From an uncultured Bacteroidota bacterium (GTDB taxonomy: Bacteria; Bacteroidota; Bacteroidia; UKL13-3), in NCBI GenBank assembly GCA_903898215.1, contig CAIUEQ010000378.1, positions 1-6,748 on the forward strand: a DNA stretch of 6,748 nucleotides, read 5' to 3'. Position numbers and translations under genes: made by a program. Shown here piece after piece: positions 1 to 6,310 of this stretch (position 1 is the first letter of the stretch; each line of letters starts with the position of its first letter). The notes under the pieces were generated by a model. That model saw only the letters and a program-made list of their open reading frames with translations. It was not told the DNA's origin and did no database searches.

Positions 1-731
1 ATTGGCAATTCTTTATTAAATGAAAAAGGAATTTGTTGTGCTTTGATTTCAAACTTTGAAATGTTGTTGATGGTTAGTTCATCATCGGCACCATAGATAA
101 AAAAATCTTGCTCAGTTTGATTTTGCGTAATGCGGAATTTTGAGTTTACGTATTTCTGCAAATCATAATCGTATCTGTCTAAATGATCAGGAGTGATATT
201 GGTGAGAACTGCTACATCAGCCTTGAACTCATACATGTCATCCAATTGAAAACTGCTGAGCTCAAGAACATAATAATCGTAATTTTTTTCAGCCACTAAA
301 CGTGCGAAACTTGTTCCAACATTTCCACCGCATGCAACATTAAAATTTGCTTTTTTTAATAGATGATATGTTAGAAGAGTTGTGGTTGTTTTACCGTTTG
401 TTCCTGTGATACAAATTTTCTTTGCGTTAGTAAATCGCCCGGCAAATTCTATTTCAGAAATTATAGAAATATTTTTTGAACGTAATTTTTTGATGATGTC
501 AACCTTTTCCGGAATGCCAGGACTTTTTATGATTTCATCCGCATTTAAAATCAAATTTTCTGAATGTTGATTTTCTTCAAAAGCAATTGCATGGTCAAGT
601 AATTCTTTCTTGAAATTTTCAGGAATAGCTCCGCTGTCAGACACAAATACATCAAAGCCTTTTTGTTTGGCTAAGATGGCTGCGCCTGTTCCGCTTTCTC
701 CACTTCCTAATATGACAATTCTTTTGTTCAT
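1..731 (-). CDS. murD: UDP-N-acetylmuramoylalanine--D-glutamate ligase MurD, C-terminus cut by window edge
   Basis: Cytoplasmic Mur ligase that uses ATP to add D-glutamate to UDP-MurNAc-L-Ala, the second amino-acid step of the peptidoglycan stem peptide. Translating the minus strand from the ATG at 731 gives 243 open codons before the window ends; relatives are about 440-450 residues, so the glutamate-binding C-terminal domain is missing here. Visible landmarks: an N-terminal Rossmann-like start with GSGESGTGAA (9-18), the Mur ligase P-loop GTNGKTT (110-116, Lys114), ELSSFQL (157-163), NITPDHLDRY (178-187) and K198, which fits the carbamylated lysine of this family. ELSSFQL sets MurD apart from MurE and MurC. 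The start is preceded directly by eight A residues and an A/G-rich stretch, with no classical Shine-Dalgarno. It follows mraY by 79 nt on the same strand and is probably cotranscribed. Confidence 0.96.
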   Translation of the reverse strand, partial: MNKRIVILGSGESGTGAAILAKQKGFDVFVSDSGAIPENFKKELLDHAIAFEENQHSENLILNADEIIKSPGIPEKVDIIKKLRSKNISIISEIEFAGRFTNAKKICITGTNGKTTTTLLTYHLLKKANFNVACGGNVGTSFARLVAEKNYDYYVLELSSFQLDDMYEFKADVAVLTNITPDHLDRYDYDLQKYVNSKFRITQNQTEQDFFIYGADDELTINNISKFEIKAQQIPFSFNKELP

Positions 732-810
732 TTTTTTTTCTGCTGGCTTTTGGCCTTTAGCTGTAAGCTTTTTTTTGCCAGTGGCTAGAAGCCAAAAGCT
801 AATTGCATTT
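732..810. repeat. Imperfect inverted repeat in the mraY-murD gap
   Basis: The 79-nt gap contains two complementary arms: gcttttggc at 746-754 and gccaaaagc at 791-799. The stem can continue inward through 758-761 paired with 784-787 with one internal mismatch, leaving a loop of about 22 nt. In the minus-strand transcript the position after the 9-bp arm would be a G-U wobble. On the transcribed side the arm is followed by an A-run, not a U-run, so it does not look like an intrinsic terminator, and murD starts only 14 nt beyond the arm. It may be an RNA stem in the murD leader or a fragment of a dispersed intergenic repeat. The 10-mer gcctttagct (753-762) recurs upstream of the ftsL-like gene (6145-6154). 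Confidence 0.55.
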
Positions 811-2082
811 TTATCTAATTTTTAAAGTCAATATTGTTGTTACAACTGCCAGCATAATTCCAACGATCCAGAAACGTGTTACAATTTTTGATTCGTGGTA
901 TCCGCTTTTTTGATAATGATGATGCAATGGCGACATCTTGAATAATCTATGTTCTTTAGCATATTCAATTCCGTGTTTGCGTTTCTGATATTTGAAATAA
1001 TACACTTGGAGTATTACAGATAAATTTTCGATCAGAAATATTCCACAGAGAATTGGAATCAATAATTCTTTTCTGATCATCAATGAAAATGAAGCGATAA
1101 TTCCTCCTAAAGCAAGACTTCCGGTATCGCCCATAAATACTTGAGCAGGGTAGGCGTTGTACCATAAAAATCCAACACATGCTCCAACAAATGCACCTGC
1201 AAAAACCATCAGTTCACCAAGGTTTGGGATGTACATGATGTTCAAATAATTTGCCCAAACAATATTTCCGGACACATAGGCAAATAAACCTAGTGTGACA
1301 CCGATTATGCCTGAAGTTCCTGCAGCTAAACCATCAATTCCATCGGTAATATTTGCACCATTTGAAACTGCTGTGATAATGAAAATCACGACCAATAAAT
1401 AAATCAGAAAATTGTAATCTTTATAGCTGTTGCCAACAAATCTCATCATGTCGGCATAATCAAATTCAGTATTTTTTAAGAATGGGATTGTTGTTTTTGT
1501 TGAGTGTTCATCTTTTACCAACACAAGTTGATTATCGATCATTTGTGTTTGTAAATTATTCTCTTTGATAAACTCTGTTGTTACATCATTGGGTTTATAA
1601 ATTTCACGTGTTTTTACATTCGTGTTATAATAAAGAGTAGTGGCAACTATAATCCCTAAACCAACTTGTCCGAGCACTTTAAATCTTCCTGCGAGTCCTT
1701 CTTTATTTTTTTTGAATACTTTAATATAGTCATCTAAAAAGCCAACAAGTCCAAGCCAGATGGTAGATATTATTATTAAAATGATGTATACATTTTCTAA
1801 TCTGGCAAACAATAATGTAGGAACCAAAATGGCACTTAGGATAATTAAACCACCCATTGTTGGTGTTCCTTGTTTTTGTTTCTCACCTGCCAAACCAAGG
1901 TCTCTAACTGTTTCGGCAACCTGTAGTTTTCTTAGCCATTCAATAAAATATCTACCAAACAACATCGTGATTGCGAGAGATAAAATGATAGACAAAGAAG
2001 CGCGGAAGGAGATGTAATGAAACAATCCTGCTCCCGGCAAATTCAGTTTATGATGTAAATATTCGAATAGGTAGTATAACAT
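811..2082 (-). CDS. mraY: Phospho-N-acetylmuramoyl-pentapeptide-transferase MraY
   Basis: Integral membrane enzyme that transfers phospho-MurNAc-pentapeptide from the UDP precursor to undecaprenyl phosphate, making lipid I, the first membrane step of wall synthesis. The 423-residue protein is strongly hydrophobic with about ten membrane segments. Family motifs are intact: GTPTMGG (72-78), the Asp pair D117-D118 followed by K121, NGANITDGIDGLA (241-253), NAYPAQVFMGDTGS (309-322, with D319 as the expected catalytic Asp) and PLHHHY (385-390). It is about 60 residues longer than E. coli MraY; the extra length is a hydrophilic insert at about 152-222, between the segments corresponding to TM4 and TM5, on the periplasmic side by family topology. 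The ATG at 2082 follows an A-rich leader with no clear Shine-Dalgarno. It lies 78 nt after murE and 79 nt before murD. Confidence 0.97.
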   Translation of the reverse strand: MLYYLFEYLHHKLNLPGAGLFHYISFRASLSIILSLAITMLFGRYFIEWLRKLQVAETVRDLGLAGEKQKQGTPTMGGLIILSAILVPTLLFARLENVYIILIIISTIWLGLVGFLDDYIKVFKKNKEGLAGRFKVLGQVGLGIIVATTLYYNTNVKTREIYKPNDVTTEFIKENNLQTQMIDNQLVLVKDEHSTKTTIPFLKNTEFDYADMMRFVGNSYKDYNFLIYLLVVIFIITAVSNGANITDGIDGLAAGTSGIIGVTLGLFAYVSGNIVWANYLNIMYIPNLGELMVFAGAFVGACVGFLWYNAYPAQVFMGDTGSLALGGIIASFSLMIRKELLIPILCGIFLIENLSVILQVYYFKYQKRKHGIEYAKEHRLFKMSPLHHHYQKSGYHESKIVTRFWIVGIMLAVVTTILTLKIR

Positions 2083-2160
2083 ATTTTCTATTTGATAATT
2101 TGATGATTAATTGATTTGCTTATTTCTTTTCGATTAAACTTCATATCTATTTTTTAAATT
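2083..2160. other. AT-rich murE-mraY gap, no gene
   Basis: This 78-nt spacer holds no open reading frame, no strong hairpin and no convincing promoter (I found no TAnnTTTG-type Bacteroidota -7 element on the minus strand). The part next to mraY (2091-2116, plus strand) is a loose repetition of tttgat / aatttgatga words, similar in style to the repeats at 6249-6310 but in the opposite orientation. It probably serves only as the mraY leader within one transcript. Confidence 0.5.
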
Positions 2161-3624
2161 TCATTTGCTCATTAAATGAAACATTTCTGTTAAAATTTCT
2201 TTGTCATCGAAGTGATGTTTCACCCCTTTTATATCTTGATAATCTTCATGACCTTTTCCTGCCAATAAAATGATATCACCTTTTTGCGCTATGCTTACAG
2301 CATTTTTTATTGCTTCTTTTCTGTCGCTAACACGCAAAGTTTTTTTGTAATGAATTGGCTTTACACCTTTTTGCATTTCATCTAAAATCATTTCAGGATC
2401 TTCATTGCGAGGATTGTCGGAAGTGAAAATTACACGTGTACTTAATTCGCTCGCAACATCTGCCATTACTGGTCTTTTAGCAGCATCTCTATTGCCTCCA
2501 CAACCAACAATTGTAATGAGTTGTTCATTGCCGGTTCGTATTTCATTGATGGTAGTAAGAATGTTTTTTAATGCATCAGGCGTGTGGGCGTAATCAATAA
2601 TTCCGATGATGCCATTTGATGAACGGCAATAATCAAAACGTCCTTTCACCGATTCAATTTTGCTGAGATGAGTGATGATATCTAATTTTGATTTGCCACA
2701 TAAAAATGCCGCACCGTAAACTGCAAGCAAATTGTAAGCATTAAAATTTCCTACTAAACGGAACCATGCTTCATCCTCATTGATATTTAATAACATTCCG
2801 TTAAAATCACTCTCAATAATCTTTCCTTTGAAATCAGCCATTGCTTTCAGAGAGTAGGTGTAACGAGTAGCTTTGGTATTCTGCATCATCACCAATCCAT
2901 TTCTGTCGTCCTTATTTACAAGTGCAAATGCATCCGAATTTGCTTCATCAAATAATTTCTTTTTTGCCTTAATATAATTATCAAATGTGAGGTGGTAATC
3001 GAGGTGATCGTGAGTAAGATTTGTAAAAATGATTCCTTCAAAACGCAAACCTTTTACTCTGTTCTGATCTATTGCATGAGAGCTTGCTTCCATAAAACAA
3101 TACTCACATCCACGTTCAACCATCAGTTCTAATAACTCATTTATTTTTATCGAATCGGGAGTAGTATGAGTTGCAGGAATAATTTCTTCATCAATTTGAT
3201 TTTGTACTGTTGAAAGTAAACCAACATGATGTCCGAACGAACAAAATAATCTGAACAATAAAGTTGCAACAGTCGTTTTTCCATTCGTTCCTGTTACAGC
3301 AATAATTTTTATTTTTTGCGATGGATGATCATAAAATTCAGCAGCAATTAATGCCATCGCTTCAGTTGAATTCTTGACTAATATATACGTAACACTTTCG
3401 TCAATTTTGTTTGGCATCACTTCACAAACAATAGCTGCAACACCTTTTGAAATTACCTCATCAATAAAATGATGTCCGTTTGTTTGTGTTCCTTTAATTG
3501 CAAAAAACATCGAGCCTTCACCAATTGCTCTCGAATCATAAGTAAGATGTAACACACTTAAATTTTCGTTTCCAAAAACTTTAGCATCTTTAATTTTCTG
3601 TATGAGTTGTTTTATGGTTTTCAC
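2161..3624 (-). CDS. murE: UDP-MurNAc-L-Ala-D-Glu--meso-diaminopimelate ligase MurE
   Basis: Cytoplasmic ATP-dependent ligase that adds the third stem-peptide residue. The 487-residue protein has the usual length and three-domain Mur ligase plan: an N-terminal UDP-binding domain with LTYDSRAI (27-34), an ATP-binding central domain with P-loop TGTNGKTT (111-118, Lys116), EASSHA (179-184), NLTHDHLDYH (202-211) and a probable carbamylated lysine K221 in AKKKLF, and a C-terminal domain with DNPRNEDP (403-410) and GKGHEDYQ (456-463). The DNPR motif marks enzymes specific for meso-diaminopimelate; lysine-adding MurE lacks it. That fits a Gram-negative-type wall. The start is a GTG whose first base is the last base of the ftsI TAG stop (TAGTG), so translation is probably coupled to ftsI. 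The resulting N-terminus MKTIKQLI fits the family, which supports GTG over later starts. Confidence 0.97.
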   Translation of the reverse strand: MKTIKQLIQKIKDAKVFGNENLSVLHLTYDSRAIGEGSMFFAIKGTQTNGHHFIDEVISKGVAAIVCEVMPNKIDESVTYILVKNSTEAMALIAAEFYDHPSQKIKIIAVTGTNGKTTVATLLFRLFCSFGHHVGLLSTVQNQIDEEIIPATHTTPDSIKINELLELMVERGCEYCFMEASSHAIDQNRVKGLRFEGIIFTNLTHDHLDYHLTFDNYIKAKKKLFDEANSDAFALVNKDDRNGLVMMQNTKATRYTYSLKAMADFKGKIIESDFNGMLLNINEDEAWFRLVGNFNAYNLLAVYGAAFLCGKSKLDIITHLSKIESVKGRFDYCRSSNGIIGIIDYAHTPDALKNILTTINEIRTGNEQLITIVGCGGNRDAAKRPVMADVASELSTRVIFTSDNPRNEDPEMILDEMQKGVKPIHYKKTLRVSDRKEAIKNAVSIAQKGDIILLAGKGHEDYQDIKGVKHHFDDKEILTEMFHLMSK

Positions 3625-5756
3625 TAACTTAATTTTAAACTGATCGACATTCCTTTAATACATTTTTGCCCTGGAGTAAGTGATTGTTCTTTTACTTTAC
3701 CAACTCCTTCTACAAATACTTTTAATCCTGAATTTTCCAGTATATACACCGCATCTTTTAAACCCATTCCTTTTACATCAGGAACTATTTTTTTTTTTGA
3801 TTTTTGTTGAAACAGTGTCACATATTTTTTGCTGATTTCCACTGTCGACCATTCGCTGCTGTTATCATCGGCACTGTCATTTTTTTCATGCGAGGAAATT
3901 CCAAACTTGTTATATACTGTTTTTAAATCGTTGGCATTTCCTGAATGTGCTGTTGGGATTTCAATTTCTTCACTGTTTACTGCGAAGGTTAAATCGCTGT
4001 GAAGACTCGTATTACTTGCATAAACTTTATCAGCTATTTCTTTGAAAACAGGTCCTGCAACAGCGGAGCCATAATAAATTCCTTTTGATGGTCCGTTCAC
4101 CATCACCATACAAGTATATTGTGGGTTGTCGGCTGGAAAATATCCAACAAATGATGCTCTGTATACTTTAACTTTATATCCGCTTCTTCCATCAGCAACT
4201 AATGCAGTTCCTGTTTTTCCGGCAACGGTATAATTTGGATTTTTTAAATTTGTTGCTGTTCCATGTTGTACCACACCTTCCATACATGAGCGAAGTTGTT
4301 TTAGTGTTGATGGTTTACAAATTTGTTCCACCATCACTTCAGTTTTAAACTCTTTAATAATTTTTCCTGTTTGCGATATTTGATTTACAAAAATTGGCTT
4401 CACCATTTTACCATTGTTTGCAACAGCATTATATAAAGTGAGCATTTGCATTGGTGTTACTTTTATTTCGTAACCGATAGACGACCATGGAAGAGTTGTT
4501 CCATACCAATCTTTATCTTTACGTTCTTTTATTCGTGGATTTCCTTCACCTGTAATTTGTAATCCGATTGGTTTATTAAGTTTCAGTTTTTTTAAATGCT
4601 CTACAAATTCTGAAGGGGAATCTTGATATGCTTGATAAACGGCACTTGAAATGGCCACATTGGAAGATAATTCAAAAGCTTGTTGTAAGTTGATAATACC
4701 ATGTCCGCCAGCTTCCGAATCGTACATGGTGGCATTAGCGAAATATTGTTTTTTTCCACCTTCGGTATTATATGTATCTGTAAGTTTTGCTTTTCCGTCA
4801 TCTAATAATGCAAGCAGAGAAGTAAGTTTAAATGTTGAACCGGGTTCAAGACTTTCGCCAACAGCATAATTGTATTGTTCATTATAATTTCCTTCAGAAA
4901 CTCGAGTAAGATTTGCAATTGCTTTTATCTCTCCGGTTTTTACTTCCATCAAAATTGCGGTTCCCCATTGCGCATCATTTTTTATCAAAGTATTCATCAA
5001 TGCTTGTTCGGCAACATCCTGAACATTTACATCAATTGTGGTAACAATATCTTTTCCATTTTGGGCATCAATTTGTTCTTCATCATTAATTGGAATCCAA
5101 GTTCCTCCAGCAATTCTTTGCATCACTCTTTTTCCCGGTTTTCCGGTTAATTCTTTATCGTAAGCTCCTTCAATACCAACAGGAGCGATGCCGTTAACGC
5201 TATATCCAATGGTACGTTCGGCTAAGTAATCAAAAGGTTTTTCTCTACGATCTTTTTCTTCAATGTTTAAGCCACCTTTATATTTCCCCATTCTGAAAAT
5301 CGGAAATTTTACTACACGTTTCATTTGTGTGTAGCTCACTTTTCTTTTCAGTAAATAATATCTGTCTTCATGTTTGCGAACATTTGTGAGAATTCTTTTA
5401 TATTCCAATTTTGATCTTCCATCATCAAATTCTTTCGACAACAACAAAGCGAGTGAATCAATATTTTCATCAAAAATTTCGTCATCAGAAAATCCCGGAG
5501 AAGCTCCATCAATTCGCAAGTCATAAATAGGAAGTGATGTTGCAAGCAAGCTATAATCGCAAGCAAAAATATTTCCTCTGGAAGGCTCAACAGTTTGAAT
5601 TGTTGTACTTAAACTATCAGCAAGTTTTGTCCATTTTTTCCCTTCTTTAAATTGGATTTTAAAAAGAAACGCAAGTATGGTAACAGCAAACACACACATA
5701 AAAGCATATGCTGTGTAGGTACGAACCATGATTACTTTTCTTACGTTAGTTGCCAC
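3624..5756 (-). CDS. ftsI: Class B penicillin-binding protein (FtsI/PBP3-type septal transpeptidase) with C-terminal PASTA domain
   Basis: Inner-membrane DD-transpeptidase that crosslinks septal peptidoglycan. The 710-residue protein has a short cytoplasmic tail, one membrane anchor (about 13-33), a PBP dimerisation domain beginning with EPSRGNIF (57-64), and a transpeptidase domain with all three catalytic motifs: S307-T-F-K310 (Ser307 nucleophile), S364-S-N366 and K514-T-G. A hydrophilic linker (about 584-652) leads to one PASTA domain (about 655-710, starting IVPDVKGMGL). The start is a GTG at 5756 that overlaps the ftsL-like stop by 11 nt. An ATG at 5729 is the alternative and would sit 17 nt past that stop, but VRKVIMVRTY upstream of it resembles the conserved start of Bacteroidota homologues, so I prefer the GTG. 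An 11-A run lies at the PASTA boundary. The position next to the ftsL-like gene and murE argues for the division enzyme and against the elongation PBP2. Confidence 0.95.
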   Translation of the reverse strand: MATNVRKVIMVRTYTAYAFMCVFAVTILAFLFKIQFKEGKKWTKLADSLSTTIQTVEPSRGNIFACDYSLLATSLPIYDLRIDGASPGFSDDEIFDENIDSLALLLSKEFDDGRSKLEYKRILTNVRKHEDRYYLLKRKVSYTQMKRVVKFPIFRMGKYKGGLNIEEKDRREKPFDYLAERTIGYSVNGIAPVGIEGAYDKELTGKPGKRVMQRIAGGTWIPINDEEQIDAQNGKDIVTTIDVNVQDVAEQALMNTLIKNDAQWGTAILMEVKTGEIKAIANLTRVSEGNYNEQYNYAVGESLEPGSTFKLTSLLALLDDGKAKLTDTYNTEGGKKQYFANATMYDSEAGGHGIINLQQAFELSSNVAISSAVYQAYQDSPSEFVEHLKKLKLNKPIGLQITGEGNPRIKERKDKDWYGTTLPWSSIGYEIKVTPMQMLTLYNAVANNGKMVKPIFVNQISQTGKIIKEFKTEVMVEQICKPSTLKQLRSCMEGVVQHGTATNLKNPNYTVAGKTGTALVADGRSGYKVKVYRASFVGYFPADNPQYTCMVMVNGPSKGIYYGSAVAGPVFKEIADKVYASNTSLHSDLTFAVNSEEIEIPTAHSGNANDLKTVYNKFGISSHEKNDSADDNSSEWSTVEISKKYVTLFQQKSKKKIVPDVKGMGLKDAVYILENSGLKVFVEGVGKVKEQSLTPGQKCIKGMSISLKLS
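3788..3798 (-). other. A11 homopolymer in ftsI at the PASTA boundary
   Basis: The coding strand carries eleven consecutive A residues spanning the end of the Ser653 codon, Lys654-Lys656 and the first base of the Ile657 codon. It is the longest homopolymer in the window; the next in coding sequence are A9 in rsmH and A8 in mraY and the ftsL-like gene. Ten A residues would read S-K-K-K then TAG; twelve would read S-K-K-K-N-S-S then TGA. Both would end the protein just before the PASTA fold. A runs of this length are known to promote polymerase slippage; whether that happens here is inference. Confidence 0.6.
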
Positions 5757-6138
5757 TTGATGTAATTTTAAAAGGTGGAGCAGTGAGTTCTTTTATTCCC
5801 AGCGTATCAATTTTTTTTGCAATGGATGATTGTTTGCTTTCGCCCATCAGCTCACTTAAAATGCTGATATATTCGGATCTCAGTTCTTTTATTTCCCTAT
5901 TAAGTTTGTCGGTTTGGCGAATAACTTTTTCTGTATGATGTGCATTCCAAATATGTATCAGCAAAAGCACCACGATGAATAATGCAAACGGGATTTGTTT
6001 CATCATCATCTCACGAGAAATGAAAAAATCAAAGTCAGCAACCTTCTGAAAAGTACCAGTGAGCTTTGATGTCTCTTTTGGTTTCTCTTCTACAGGAGTT
6101 TCTGTTTCTTCGTTTTCTATGATGATTTTGTTTGCCAT
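5746..6138 (-). CDS. FtsL-like cell division protein, Bacteroidota type
   Basis: Small bitopic membrane protein of 130 residues, probably the FtsL equivalent of the divisome, which in other bacteria pairs with FtsB and supports the septal synthase FtsW-FtsI. What is seen: an acidic, Glu-rich cytoplasmic N-terminus (1-30), one hydrophobic segment at about 49-64 (IPFALFIVVLLLIHIW), then a charged region with heptad-like spacing (about 68-105) suited to a coiled coil, and a short tail with LTAPPFKI (118-125). Sequence likeness to proteobacterial FtsL is slight; the call rests on topology, size and its place between rsmH and ftsI, where ftsL lies in most dcw clusters. The ATG at 6138 has an AAAGG ribosome-binding-like sequence (6146-6150) seven bases upstream. 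Its stop overlaps the ftsI start by 11 nt, implying coupled translation. I leave the symbol empty because homology is not shown directly. Confidence 0.82.
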   Translation of the reverse strand: MANKIIIENEETETPVEEKPKETSKLTGTFQKVADFDFFISREMMMKQIPFALFIVVLLLIHIWNAHHTEKVIRQTDKLNREIKELRSEYISILSELMGESKQSSIAKKIDTLGIKELTAPPFKITSSGN

Positions 6139-6160
6139 TTGTTTGCCTTTAGCTATTTGC

Positions 6161-6178
6161 TCCCGATAGCTATCGGGA
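6161..6178. repeat. Perfect 18-bp palindrome upstream of the ftsL-like gene
   Basis: tcccgatagctatcggga equals its own reverse complement across all 18 bases. It ends 22 nt before the ATG of the ftsL-like gene and just upstream of its ribosome-binding-like AAAGG. It is G+C-richer than the surrounding gap. The 7-mer gccttta occurs on both sides (6145-6151 and 6181-6187). No U-run follows on the minus-strand transcript, so it is not a standard terminator of rsmH. I believe similar cccgatagctatcggg palindromes are common between genes in Bacteroidota, which would make it a dispersed repeat; that is recollection, not something the window can show. Confidence 0.75.
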
Positions 6179-6216
6179 TAGCCTTTATTATTTTTTATTC
6201 AATTGTTAATTTTCTT

Positions 6217-6310
6217 ATCTACACATCTACACATCTACACATTTTCAAATCATCACATCATCAAATTATCTCATCATCATCTCATCATCACATCATCACA
6301 TCATCAAATT
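6217..6310. repeat. Low-complexity direct-repeat cluster at the 3' end of rsmH
   Basis: Two repeat types lie side by side. Positions 6217-6240 are three exact tandem copies of the 8-mer atctacac. Positions 6249-6310 are built of catcatcac / catcatctc words, with an exact 19-bp direct repeat, atcatcacatcatcaaatt, at 6249-6267 and 6292-6310. The second 19-bp copy overlaps the last Ile codon and TGA stop of rsmH, so the gene ends inside the repeat. No reading frame in it looks coded. The array probably grew by replication slippage and may vary in length between strains. Confidence 0.8.

Noticed and set aside
382..825. Plus-strand open frames of 62 and 71 residues
   Set aside because: They are antisense to murD, the gap and the mraY end; murD is strongly supported by its motifs on the other strand.
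2097..2107. aatttgatgat shared between the murE-mraY gap and the repeats near rsmH as a family of intergenic elements
   Set aside because: The reverse complement also occurs inside ftsI (5421-5431), so an 11-mer of this composition is not specific enough to call an element.
2083..2160. Missing murF between murE and mraY as a deletion
   Set aside because: Absence of murF at this position is the ordinary Bacteroidota arrangement as far as I know, and there is no remnant in the gap.
4651..5150. Plus-strand open frames of 72 and 91 residues
   Set aside because: They lie fully antisense to the ftsI transpeptidase region and have no start signal or recognisable product.
6139..6303. An internal promoter in the rsmH-ftsL gap
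   Set aside because: I searched the minus strand by eye for the Bacteroidota TAnnTTTG element and a TTTG upstream and found no proper match.
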